Shown piece after piece: positions 9,506 through 18,795 of a stretch of 64,000 bases of DNA. The stretch is from Schleiferiaceae bacterium (GTDB lineage: Bacteria; Bacteroidota; Bacteroidia; Flavobacteriales; Schleiferiaceae), in assembly GCA_018401735.1 (NCBI GenBank), contig JAGYKI010000004.1:62001-126000 (forward strand), in the 5' to 3' direction. Every line of letters begins with the position of its first letter. Position 1 is the stretch's first letter. Position numbers and translations under genes: made by a program. The notes beneath the pieces were generated by a model. It did not search any database. It worked only from the letters and a program-made list of their open reading frames with translations, and was not told the DNA's origin.

Positions 9506-11107
9506 GTGTTTAGAATGAAAGAGTTTATTCGCCGTCAAAGTGCCAATGCTCGTAACGATATTTTTAGTGGATTAACTGTCGCCTTGGCCTTAGTACCAGA
9601 AGCCGTTGCTTTTGCCTTTGTGGCAGGTGTGGATCCCTTAGTAGGTTTATATGCCGCCTTTATGATTGGGCTTATCACCTCTATCTTCGGGGGGCGCCCA
9701 GGTATGATTAGCGGAGCGACTGGTGCTTTAGCAGTAGTTATGGTTTCTTTGGTGGCAGAAGGTAATGCCATGGGCGCGGAGTCTGAGAATTTAGGATTGT
9801 ATTATCTCTTCGCCACCGTAATCCTAATGGGTTTAATTCAAATGCTAGTAGGTGTTTTAAAATTGGGGAAATTCGTTCGCCTTATTCCTCATCCCGTAAT
9901 GATGGGATTTGTAAATGGTTTGGCCATAGTAATTTTCCTTTCGCAGATGGGGATGTTTAAAGATCGCATCGGCGGTGAAATGCAGTGGATGTCGGGCCAA
10001 GCTTTGTATTTGATGATTGGTTTGGTAGGATTAACAATGGCAATAATGCAGTTTCTACCAAAACTCAATAAAAAGTTACCTGAAGCTTTAATTGGAATTT
10101 TAGTGGTTTCCGCCATTGTGATTTTCGGGAATTTAGACGTGGCCACCGTAGGAAGCTTCATTAAAAGCGGAGGCGGAACGGGTTTAGAAGGGGGGTTGCC
10201 CGAATTTCAGTGGGCTATTTTTGAAAAAATTCCCTTTAATATGGAAACGCTTTCTTTTATTTTACCCTACTCTTTTATTTTGGCGGCTATTGGTTTAATA
10301 GAGTCTTTAATGACCCTAAACTTGGTGGATGAACTAACCGAAACCCGCGGTAATTCTAATCGTGAGTGTTTAGCACAAGGCGGAGCGAATATTGTTACTG
10401 GGCTTTTTGGTGGAATGGGAGGTTGTGCTATGATTGGACAATCCATCATTAATATTAAAGGTGGTGGCAGAACACGTTTATCGGGTATTGTTGCGGCTTT
10501 AACTTTATTAGCCTTCATTCTTTTTGCCTCACCGTTAATCGAAAGAGTACCCATCGCTGCCTTAGTAGGAGTTATGTTTATGGTGGTGGTAGGAACTTTC
10601 GCTTGGTCGAGTTTCCGCATTTTAAATAAAATTCCCTTAAGTGATGCAATTGTATTAATAACGGTTTCTGCTTTAACGGTAATCTTCGATCTAGCCTTAG
10701 CTGTAGCAGCAGGTATTATTTTAAGTGCCCTGGTCTTTGCATGGGAAAGTGCCAAGCGTATTCGGGCTCGTAAGCAAATCTTAGAAGATGGTACTAAGGT
10801 TTACGAAATTTGGGGACCTTTATTTTTTGGAAGTATTCAGGCTTTTAAAGCTAAATTTGATCCCAATAATGATCCAGACAAAATTATTATCGATTTTATG
10901 GAATCTCGCGTTACCGACCATTCTGCCCTTGAGGCCTTGCATGGCTTGGTAGAAAAATACCAATCTTTAGGTAAAGAGGTTCATATTCGCCACCTTAGCG
11001 AAGAATGCCAGGTTTTAATGGTGAAGGCATCGCCTAAATTGGCAGAAGTAATTGAGAAAAATATAGATGATCCGCGCTATCACGTTATGGCGCAAGCAAT
11101 GCAATAA
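9506..11107 (+). CDS. SulP-family inorganic anion transporter with C-terminal STAS domain
   Basis: Multi-TM; FSGLTVALALVPEAVAFAFVAGVDPLVGLYAA; STAS-like C-terminus IIIDFMESRVTDHSALEAL. Confidence 0.92.
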   Translation: MFRMKEFIRRQSANARNDIFSGLTVALALVPEAVAFAFVAGVDPLVGLYAAFMIGLITSIFGGRPGMISGATGALAVVMVSLVAEGNAMGAESENLGLYYLFATVILMGLIQMLVGVLKLGKFVRLIPHPVMMGFVNGLAIVIFLSQMGMFKDRIGGEMQWMSGQALYLMIGLVGLTMAIMQFLPKLNKKLPEALIGILVVSAIVIFGNLDVATVGSFIKSGGGTGLEGGLPEFQWAIFEKIPFNMETLSFILPYSFILAAIGLIESLMTLNLVDELTETRGNSNRECLAQGGANIVTGLFGGMGGCAMIGQSIINIKGGGRTRLSGIVAALTLLAFILFASPLIERVPIAALVGVMFMVVVGTFAWSSFRILNKIPLSDAIVLITVSALTVIFDLALAVAAGIILSALVFAWESAKRIRARKQILEDGTKVYEIWGPLFFGSIQAFKAKFDPNNDPDKIIIDFMESRVTDHSALEALHGLVEKYQSLGKEVHIRHLSEECQVLMVKASPKLAEVIEKNIDDPRYHVMAQAMQ

Positions 11108-11109
11108 GT

Positions 11110-11940
11110 ATGGAACTCGGAAAACGCAATAAATTAATTGCCAAGCGCTATGCCCCACAAGGCATGTATTTAGAAGATGCCAAGGGTAATGAGGTACTTC
11201 TTCCCAACAGTCGACTCCCTAAAGGGCATAAGATTGACGAGGAAATGGAGGTTTTTGTTTATCGCGATTCTGAAGAAAGATTAATTGCGAGTCTCCAACT
11301 GCCTTTTGCTGAAGTAGGTGATTTCGCCGTTTTAGAAGCCAAACAAAATACTTCCTTCGGTACTTTTATGGACTGGGGTTTAGACAAACAAATATTAGTG
11401 CCTTTTAAGGAGCAGCATAATCCGATATTAGAAGGTTCATTATGTGGTGTATACATTTATATAGATGAGTTAAGCGAACGTTTAGTGGCTTCGGCAAGGT
11501 TGGAGCGTTTCGTAGAAAAAGAGCCTAAAGATTTAGAAATAGGCGCCGAAGCTAATTTGTTGCTTATTGAAAAAACTGAATTGGGCTTTTTGGCGATTGC
11601 AGATAATCGTTATCGCGGGCAAATTTATCATAATGAGATTTTCGAGCCTTTAAAGGTGGGAGATAAAGTAAAAGCCCATATCCGCAAAGTGCGTGAAGAT
11701 GGTAAAGTAGATTTTCTAGTTCAAGCTATGGGAGTACAAAATATAGAAGTTAACGCGCAAAGAATTTTAAGTCGCTTAGAAAAGGATGGTGGTTTTTTAG
11801 CTTTAAACGATAAAAGCAGTCCGGAAGAAATTAAGGACAAGCTGAGTATGAGTAAAAAGACTTTTAAGAAAGCGGTAGGAACGCTTTATAAGCAGCGGTT
11901 AATTAATATCGACGATAAGGGCTTAAGCTTAAATAAATAG
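11110..11940 (+). CDS. S1-domain RNA-binding protein, CvfB/YitL family
   Basis: Tandem S1-like domains (FGTFMDWGLDKQILVPF; VGDKVKAHIRKVREDGKVDF); wHTH-like C-terminus; 2-nt gap from the SulP gene. Confidence 0.85.
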   Translation: MELGKRNKLIAKRYAPQGMYLEDAKGNEVLLPNSRLPKGHKIDEEMEVFVYRDSEERLIASLQLPFAEVGDFAVLEAKQNTSFGTFMDWGLDKQILVPFKEQHNPILEGSLCGVYIYIDELSERLVASARLERFVEKEPKDLEIGAEANLLLIEKTELGFLAIADNRYRGQIYHNEIFEPLKVGDKVKAHIRKVREDGKVDFLVQAMGVQNIEVNAQRILSRLEKDGGFLALNDKSSPEEIKDKLSMSKKTFKKAVGTLYKQRLINIDDKGLSLNK

Positions 11941-12132
11941 TTAACGTGAGTTCGACTATAAATCATAGCCTCAGATTTTCACTTTTATTGGAAACACCAT
12001 TTAGTCCCCTTCTAAAAAGCGACTTTCCGCTCCTCTGCTTCTTGCAATAGCCCGCTATTGCTTCACTGCCTAGGCTTGAATTTTACTATTTACAAGGGGT
12101 CTTAGGCCTGATTTTACGTCGAATTCACGTTA
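11941..12132 (+). repeat. Dispersed TIR repeat, full-length copy A
   Basis: TTAACGTGAGTTCGACTATAAATCATAGCCTCAGA ... TCTTAGGCCTGATTTTACGTCGAATTCACGTTA; internal hairpin GCAATAG-CCCG-CTATTGC at 12044-12061; begins directly after the stop codon of the S1 gene. Confidence 0.9.
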
Positions 12133-12220
12133 GATAGCTTGACTCATTCTATTGGCCTGGCTGATGGTAAAAATATTGCGGCAATTAAGCGTAATTTTGA
12201 TCTTCAAATTTTGATAGATC

Positions 12221-13090
12221 ATGCGTAAGCAAGTAAAATATAATCTTCCTGCCCAATTAGTGGACATGGGGGGAGTTCCTCTAAAACAAGCTATTCCAAC
12301 AGAAAAGGTTCCGCAATTTGATCCTTTTCTCATCTTACATCACGCGGAAATACAAGCCTATTCTGATCGCCCAGCGCGGGCTCAAGGTATTGGACCGCAT
12401 CCGCATCGCGGTTTTAGTCCGGTTACTTTTGTAGTGCAAGGAGAAGTGCATCACCGCGATAGTTTCGGAAATAATCAAATTGCCAAAGAAGGGGACGTAC
12501 AATGGTTAAATGCGGGGGCGGGAATCGTTCATAGCGAAAGACCTTCGGAAGCCTTAGCTGCTGCTGATGGAAAGCAAGAAATTATCCAATTGTGGATTAA
12601 TTCGCCTGCTAAAAATAAAATGGATATCCCAGCCTATTACCATCTATCGAAAGGCGAAATGCCTCTTTTCACTTCTGTAGATGCGCAGTTAGAAACAAGT
12701 CTCGTTGCAGGTACTTATCTTGGGAAAACCACCAAAATAATTACAAACACTCCTACGACCCTATTATGGGGAAAAGGATCGGCAGGGGCTTTTGAAAATT
12801 ATCAGCTTAGCGAAGAATTTGCGACGGCGCTCTATCTTATTAAAGGACAAATGCAATTGAAAGGATACGGTATCGTAGAAGCCGAAAGCTTTGTCACCTT
12901 TCAGGAAGGCGGCAGTACAATTGAAATTAATCTTTTGGAAGATAGCCAGTTTTTAATCCTTTCTGCGCAAGCGATAAAAGAGAAAGTAGAGCATTATGGA
13001 CCCTATGTTATGAATAACCAAACCCAAATTTTAGAGGCAATGCGCGACTATCAAATGGGCAAAATGGGTATTTTAATAGAGGAAGATTAG
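12221..13090 (+). CDS. Pirin family protein
   Basis: DPFLILHHAEIQ, GIGPHPHRGFSPVTFVVQGEVHHRDSFGN, WLNAGAGIVHSE. Confidence 0.93.
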   Translation: MRKQVKYNLPAQLVDMGGVPLKQAIPTEKVPQFDPFLILHHAEIQAYSDRPARAQGIGPHPHRGFSPVTFVVQGEVHHRDSFGNNQIAKEGDVQWLNAGAGIVHSERPSEALAAADGKQEIIQLWINSPAKNKMDIPAYYHLSKGEMPLFTSVDAQLETSLVAGTYLGKTTKIITNTPTTLLWGKGSAGAFENYQLSEEFATALYLIKGQMQLKGYGIVEAESFVTFQEGGSTIEINLLEDSQFLILSAQAIKEKVEHYGPYVMNNQTQILEAMRDYQMGKMGILIEED

Positions 13091-13094
13091 AATC

Positions 13095-13155
13095 CTCGTA
13101 AGATTTAAAATTAGTCCTCAGATTTTTTTAAATAGTGGGTTTCAAGCAGAACTCA
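13095..13155 (-). repeat. Decayed remnant F of the TIR repeat
   Basis: TAAGATTTAAAATTAGTCCTCAGA...TTAAATAGTGGGTTTCAAGC resembles GACGTAAAATCAGGCCTCAGACCCCTTGTAAATAGTGGAATTCAAGCC of copy C. Confidence 0.5.
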
Positions 13156-13173
13156 GGTTTAGGGAATACGGAA

Positions 13174-14187
13174 TTAAGCCCCCAGTACTCTTGCTTGGCT
13201 TTGCTTTAATTCATTTTTAAGATGCTGTATGAATTGATAGCGCTGCTTGGCTGATACCTCACTAATTAAAGTTGATTTACGCATCAATCTATTATACCAA
13301 TTGTAGCTCATTTCATTAAGCTGCGGATGGTCGGAAATTAGGGTATTGAAGGTTAGATGCCCTATAAATGATATGCGTACGCCATTGATTATCGCCAAGG
13401 CACTATTATTTGATAATTCAATATCGCTTTCGTAAAGAGAAAAATTGTGCTTTTCCTTTTCATTGGGAATACGGTGGATAATCTTGGTTCCTTTCTCGGC
13501 CATCTGCTCTTGCCGATCAATAAGCTTTTCGATATCGGCATATAAGTCAGATAATACCTCCTCGGAGCGGATAAAACCAGAGTTAAAATAAAACTCAATC
13601 TGTCTCAAGGTGCTGTTTAGGGTATTGGTAGTCCATAATTCTGTAGAGGGTATTTTGCAGTATTGATCAAAAATTACTTTACCAAGATCTATTAAATCGG
13701 AACTGATAGTATCTTTCTCCAGAATTTTTCCTTGGTATTCTTCTACTTCCATTATCGCATGCATCCAATAAAACATTTTAAAAGCACCTAAATGTGGCAG
13801 ACTAAGATTTTGGAAAATTGGAATATCAAGGCAGGAATAATAAAGCTTTCCTTCCTTACCGTGCTCAATCAAATGTAAGTTTTGCAGTAGGTTGTTTAGG
13901 TACTCTTTAAAACTCTCCACTTTGGAGTTTAAATGGGTAAACCGAATACTTGCGTTTAGTTGATTAGAGTTTTTAAGACTATCCAAACCAATGTTAAAAT
14001 GCTCTGCAACAATAATTGACTCTTCTAAACTAAAGTGTGTTTTCCCGCTAATCCGTCGATAGGCACTATCCATACTAATTTTAAGTAAGTCGGCTAGAAT
14101 TGGAGCAAGGGATTGTCCTGCGGGTAGGCTGCTGTTGAGACGTTTAATTAGTTCTTTTTGGTAATTCACGGTCAAGGATTGTTGCAT
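13174..14187 (-). CDS. Putative HTH-containing regulator (N-terminal HTH, long uncharacterised C-terminus)
   Basis: N-terminal DLLKISMDSAYRRISGKTHFSLEESIIVAEHFNI is HTH-like; rest not recognised. Confidence 0.55.
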   Translation of the reverse strand: MQQSLTVNYQKELIKRLNSSLPAGQSLAPILADLLKISMDSAYRRISGKTHFSLEESIIVAEHFNIGLDSLKNSNQLNASIRFTHLNSKVESFKEYLNNLLQNLHLIEHGKEGKLYYSCLDIPIFQNLSLPHLGAFKMFYWMHAIMEVEEYQGKILEKDTISSDLIDLGKVIFDQYCKIPSTELWTTNTLNSTLRQIEFYFNSGFIRSEEVLSDLYADIEKLIDRQEQMAEKGTKIIHRIPNEKEKHNFSLYESDIELSNNSALAIINGVRISFIGHLTFNTLISDHPQLNEMSYNWYNRLMRKSTLISEVSAKQRYQFIQHLKNELKQSQARVLGA

Positions 14188-14227
14188 TTATCGCAAGTTA
14201 AGTAAAAAGAAATCTTATTTATCGCAA
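14186..14227. promoter_or_regulatory. Direct repeat ATTTATCGCAA x2, 31 bp apart, candidate operator
   Basis: 11-mer at 14186-14196 (overlaps the start codon of 13174..14187) and 14217-14227. Confidence 0.4.
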
Positions 14228-14392
14228 ATATGAAGGGCTCTCTCTTTTTTTTTCAAATTAGAAAAGAGGAACAAGTTCTGCGCTTACTTTTTTTGGCGCT
14301 TTTTGCGTATTTGGCTTGCCTTGGCTGATACTTCCGTTTTAAGGGTTTATTATGCATGCATAGTTTTGTCTCACAATCAAAATGAAAAAGTC

Positions 14393-15490
14393 ATGAAAAA
14401 ATTAGTAGTAGTAGTCTTAAGCGTAATTTTCACATTAAGCACAAACAGTCTATTTGGACAAATTAGCACGGGAAATTTGAAAAGCATTGCCGTCGTTAGT
14501 TTAGATTCGGACGGTTTAAGTTTAGATAATGCGGCAATGGGTAATTTGCTGCGCCTAGAGTTAGAGAAAGTCCAAAAGTATGAAGTACTCGATCGTTATG
14601 ATGTTGCCAATCGTTTAAAAGAGCGCGACATTAATCCCAATGAAGCTTTTGGAAAATCCCAGTTAGTAATGGTTGGCAAAGAGATTCAAGCAGATTATAT
14701 GCTTTCTGGATCGGCTCAAAAGTTTGGCGCTAAAATCGTTTACATCTTACGATTGATAGATGTGAAAGCCGATAAAATCATTAAAACCGATGTTAAGGAA
14801 TATATTTATGATGAACAATATATTCAACTTATGACGCGGAACTCTTTAGCGAGTTTACTTGAGATGGAATTCGATGAGGAAGCAGCCGCAAAACTTAAGT
14901 ATGTTGATACACCCATCATTTCTGATGGACAAAACTTAAAATTAAGTGGTCCAAGATTTGGAATGCAGTTTTATTCGGGTGAATTAGCAGAACGTTTAAC
15001 AGCTCCTGAATCTGAAGGTGGTTATAATTCAACTTCTTACGGTACCGTGTTTGCTTATCAGTTTGAATACCAGTATGTAAGTTCTGGCGATTTTCAAATA
15101 CTTTTAGAAAGTATCGTCTCAATCAATGGTATTGAAACTTCCTACACTTCGCCAAGCTTAACACTGTTAAACGGATTCCGTTATAAAGGTTGGGAATTAG
15201 GTTTTGGTCCAGTTTTTAGGTTCTCGCGTGTTGCTGAGGGCTATTACGATAATAGTGGACAATGGCAAATTTTAGATGGGACTGAATTAGCTCCCGAAGT
15301 AGAAACCTTCAAACAAATTGATAAAAGAGGCGATATCAATTTAAGTACTGGTTTATTAATAGCCATCGGTAAAAATTTCCGCAGTGGACATATAAACCTC
15401 CCCGTTAATTTTTATTACTCACAAGTTCCTTCCATTAACTCACATGTATTTGGTTTTATGCTAGGATTTAATATTGCCCGCTCTAGATAA
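14393..15490 (+). CDS. Secreted/periplasmic protein with CsgG/FlgO-like N-terminal domain
   Basis: Signal peptide MKKLVVVVLSVIFTLSTNSLFGQ; IAVVSLDSDGLSLDNAAMGNLLRLELEKVQKYEVLDRYDV; start at 14393 rather than 14303. Confidence 0.6.
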   Translation: MKKLVVVVLSVIFTLSTNSLFGQISTGNLKSIAVVSLDSDGLSLDNAAMGNLLRLELEKVQKYEVLDRYDVANRLKERDINPNEAFGKSQLVMVGKEIQADYMLSGSAQKFGAKIVYILRLIDVKADKIIKTDVKEYIYDEQYIQLMTRNSLASLLEMEFDEEAAAKLKYVDTPIISDGQNLKLSGPRFGMQFYSGELAERLTAPESEGGYNSTSYGTVFAYQFEYQYVSSGDFQILLESIVSINGIETSYTSPSLTLLNGFRYKGWELGFGPVFRFSRVAEGYYDNSGQWQILDGTELAPEVETFKQIDKRGDINLSTGLLIAIGKNFRSGHINLPVNFYYSQVPSINSHVFGFMLGFNIARSR

Positions 15491-15624
15491 GAGTTTGAAG
15501 CCTCGGATGTAGAGAGATTCGCATGCAATCGCAATGTAGTTTATTGTCCAAGCATTGTTTACAAACTTGGATCTTAAAATAGAATGGTTTTCTAAAATAC
15601 AATTCCTGATTTCTCATAGATTCT

Positions 15625-15660
15625 AAAAACCCCTGAGCCACTTATAGCTCAGGGGTTTTT
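15625..15660. terminator. Bidirectional terminator hairpin
   Basis: AAAAACCCCTGAGC-cacttata-GCTCAGGGGTTTTT between convergent genes. Confidence 0.85.
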
Positions 15661-15708
15661 CTTTTGTAACGGCTCATGCAAAAATACCTGCTTATAGTAA
15701 TGTGGAGT

Positions 15709-16449
15709 TTATGATTTCTCTAGGGCATATTCCCATAGGGTTACTTTTAAATTGTAATCAATAGTACTGAGCTTTAGCCAGCCCGAGCGAATAGTACCAT
15801 TGAAGTTCTTTCTGAAGTATAAATATTTTTCGGTTTCATGATGCCAATAGCCTTGCTCGATGGAATTTTCATTTACTTTATTACCGTTGATCACATCTAT
15901 ACTTCTATCATAAAAGTGCAATAAGACTTTATTTTTCGACCATTGTTGAACTCCGGGAATAATGTTTTTTTCAAAAGTAGGGGAGCTAATAAAAGGCGAA
16001 GCTTGCAGCGTATCAACGGCTTGGTTGGTATTGTAATTGCTAAAACTATTGAAAGTTGTCGTGTAGCTGTTGCTGCTCAAATTTTTAGTTCTTAGAATGG
16101 TGTCGGCCTGATTACTAATAGCAATCTCAAAGTTTGTTTGAAGAGGAATCAATTCCACTATCAATCTACTCATTCCGCCATTACTGTAGTAATAGTCGCT
16201 TTTTAAATTTAAATCATCAACTCCATCGGCATCTACATCTAGTAAAATTGAATCTTGATAATCAACTGCCTGCCATAGGTGATTTCCACTACTATCATTA
16301 ATTATTTTAAGATTAGTTCGGGGCTGTCCGAATGCGAAAGTAACTTCCTCTATAGTGTCTGTCGCGGCTTGTGCCCTCTCTTCTTTAGTACAATGGGTAA
16401 ATCCAATTAAAAAGACAGAAATTGCTAAAAGGCGAGGGAAAGTTTTCAT
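15709..16449 (-). CDS. Hypothetical lipoprotein
   Basis: Signal sequence followed by Cys (FLIGFTHCTKEE); no recognised domain. Confidence 0.55.
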   Translation of the reverse strand: MKTFPRLLAISVFLIGFTHCTKEERAQAATDTIEEVTFAFGQPRTNLKIINDSSGNHLWQAVDYQDSILLDVDADGVDDLNLKSDYYYSNGGMSRLIVELIPLQTNFEIAISNQADTILRTKNLSSNSYTTTFNSFSNYNTNQAVDTLQASPFISSPTFEKNIIPGVQQWSKNKVLLHFYDRSIDVINGNKVNENSIEQGYWHHETEKYLYFRKNFNGTIRSGWLKLSTIDYNLKVTLWEYALEKS

Positions 16450-16507
16450 GTGAAATAATTTGAAAGCAATTTAATAAAATTGCATTTAATATTGAAGAAA
16501 ACCAACT

Positions 16508-16550
16508 ATTAAGGTGAGTTCGAACACAAACTATCGCTTCAAATTTTCAA
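16508..16550 (+). repeat. Half-copy remnant E of the TIR repeat
   Basis: ATTAAGGTGAGTTCGAACACAAACTATCGCTTCAAATTTTC, close to the left arms of copies A and D. Confidence 0.5.
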
Positions 16551-16675
16551 AAGAAAGAAAAGAAAAAGTCAAATAATGATCCTCGTTAATCCACAAGTTT
16601 GTACACTTACTTTACTTATCACGGCACATAATTTAACATGAGTACGCGTCCCGAACTTTGAGGAGCACTCCAGTT

Positions 16676-17632
16676 TTAAGAAACAATGTGATTGACGATT
16701 ACTTTAGCATGCACCCGTGAGTTTTCGATAAACCATTTATTGGTTTGCATGCCCCCGCAAATTACCCCCGCTAAATAGAGTCCTGCAATATTACTTTCCA
16801 TAGTTTCACTGTTATAGATGGGTTGCTTTATCGCATCCTCGCTAAATTGTAAGCCTAGTTCAATTAATAATTTATAGTCTGGCTTATAGCCTGTTAAAGC
16901 TAAAACATTATCGTTTTTTAGTCTGAGCTCTTGTCCAGCATGCTGAACGTAAAGGTATTCTTCTTCGATGCCTGTACATTCGCTGTCGAAGTAAGCTGTG
17001 ATAGAGCCTTCGTTAATGCGATTGATAATGTCGGGACGCACCCAATATTTCACTCTTTCGGAGATTTCGCTTTCGCGGATGATCATAGTAACCGACTGTG
17101 CACCTTTACGATATAGTTCAAGGGCCGCATCTACCGCCGAGTTGGCTGCACCAATTACGGCGACATGACGCTTAAAAAAAGGATGCGCATCTTGATAGTA
17201 ATGTTGCACCTTAGGAAGGTTTTCTCCAGGGATATTCATGCTGTTTGCGTGATCATAAAAGCCAGTAGCTATCACTATTTGCTTTGCTTGGTAGTCTTCT
17301 CTGGTACTTTTTAGACTAAAATGATTGTCCAATTTTTGAATGCTAAGGACCTCTTCTTGCAAGTGGATATTAAGCTTGAAAACCATAGCCACTCGGCGAT
17401 AATATTCCAATGCTTCGGAACGATTAGGTTTTACATTTTGGGCTATAAAGGGCACTTCACCAATTTCAATTTTATCGGCAGTGGAGAAAAATGTCATGCT
17501 ATGCGGATAATGATAAATGCTATTGACCAAATATCCTTTTTCCAATATGACATAGCTTAAGCCCGCTTTTTGGGCTTCAATTCCGCAAGCCAAACCGATA
17601 GGGCCAGCACCAATTATTACAAGGTCTAACAT
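16676..17632 (-). CDS. ypdA: YpdA-family putative bacillithiol disulfide reductase
   Basis: FAD GAGPIGLACGIEA; NAD motif VIGAANSAVDAALELYRKGA; YHYPHSMTFFST typical of YpdA. Confidence 0.88.
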   Translation of the reverse strand: MLDLVIIGAGPIGLACGIEAQKAGLSYVILEKGYLVNSIYHYPHSMTFFSTADKIEIGEVPFIAQNVKPNRSEALEYYRRVAMVFKLNIHLQEEVLSIQKLDNHFSLKSTREDYQAKQIVIATGFYDHANSMNIPGENLPKVQHYYQDAHPFFKRHVAVIGAANSAVDAALELYRKGAQSVTMIIRESEISERVKYWVRPDIINRINEGSITAYFDSECTGIEEEYLYVQHAGQELRLKNDNVLALTGYKPDYKLLIELGLQFSEDAIKQPIYNSETMESNIAGLYLAGVICGGMQTNKWFIENSRVHAKVIVNHIVS

Positions 17633-17750
17633 AAAGTAAAGGTCTTAAAATTTAGGCGCCCTTATATTTATCTTCGAAAAGAAGCGCAAGGTGTTTTAGG
17701 TTACCGAAAAAGCTGATTATTTTTAGGACTTTCGTGACAAATTCCCGCTC

Positions 17751-18698
17751 ATGAAAAATGCGAAGCTAAGTTTAGTACTAATCCTACTTGTATCAATGGT
17801 AGGGATTAGTAATTGTTCAAACCTTTCGGTAGATGCGAATGAAAAAACCGTAGCACAAACAAATAAGGCAAAGCAATTTTTAAAACAAAATTGTCTTGCT
17901 TGCCACAGTGAAACAGCCCGTGAATCGGAACGTTTAGCGCCTCCATTTTTTGCAATCCGCAAGCATTATCTAAAAGATTTTCCCGAAAAAGGAGACTTTG
18001 AAGCGGCCATGCTGGCTTTCTTGCAAGAACCGAAGGAAGCTAATGCTAAAATGAAAGGAGCTATAGACAAGTTTGGTTTGATGCCTAAAATGACTTTCCC
18101 AGAAAAGGATTTAAAACTAGCGATTGCGTATTTGTATGAAAACGATCAAGCCAAGCCTGAACACGCGGGAAAGGGATCAAAATCGCAACAAGAAGGGCAG
18201 GTTGATGAAGCAGCAATTTTAAAGAAAGGAGAGTCTATTGCTTTGCAAACGAAAAAGGTGCTCGGGAAAAACCTAATGGCGGCAATAGCCGAAGGAGGCA
18301 GTGCCTATGCAGTTGATTTTTGCAATTTAAAAGCTATTAATCTTACCGATAGTATGGGCGAAAAATTAAATGCTAGGGTAAAAAGGGTAAGTGATAAAAA
18401 CCGTAACTCGAATAATGCGGCCTCTTTGGAGGAGTTAACTTTCATTAATAAGTTTAAAGATAGGCTCGCCCAAAAGGAAACTCCTAGTGGCGAATTGATT
18501 AAAATGGCAGATGGTTATCGCGTTTTTTATCCAATTATAACGAATCAAATGTGCTTGCAATGCCATGGTGAAAAAGGTAGCGAAATAGCCAATGAAACGC
18601 TTGAAAAGATCCAAGCAAAATATCCTGCTGACCTTGCCTTTGGCTATAAAATGAACGAATTGCGAGGTATCTGGGTAGTTGATTTTCAGGCTGATTAA
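17751..18698 (+). CDS. c-type cytochrome lipoprotein with DUF3365 (Tll0287-like) domain
   Basis: Lipobox GISNC, CLACH and CLQCH haem motifs, C-terminal DUF3365-like region. Confidence 0.75.
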   Translation: MKNAKLSLVLILLVSMVGISNCSNLSVDANEKTVAQTNKAKQFLKQNCLACHSETARESERLAPPFFAIRKHYLKDFPEKGDFEAAMLAFLQEPKEANAKMKGAIDKFGLMPKMTFPEKDLKLAIAYLYENDQAKPEHAGKGSKSQQEGQVDEAAILKKGESIALQTKKVLGKNLMAAIAEGGSAYAVDFCNLKAINLTDSMGEKLNARVKRVSDKNRNSNNAASLEELTFINKFKDRLAQKETPSGELIKMADGYRVFYPIITNQMCLQCHGEKGSEIANETLEKIQAKYPADLAFGYKMNELRGIWVVDFQAD

Positions 18699-18795
18699 TA
18701 CTTGTTAATTAGAAACCTACAACTTCAATTTATACCGTAGGAGATAAGCGATTCGCATCTTGCGTAAGCATAAAATTTAATATGCGAGCCTAAAT

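Noticed and set aside
10267-10755. 162-aa antisense ORF within the SulP gene (also 9535-9771 and 9889-10161)
   Set aside because: Opposite strand of a strongly conserved transporter gene; no recognisable domain; composition-driven.
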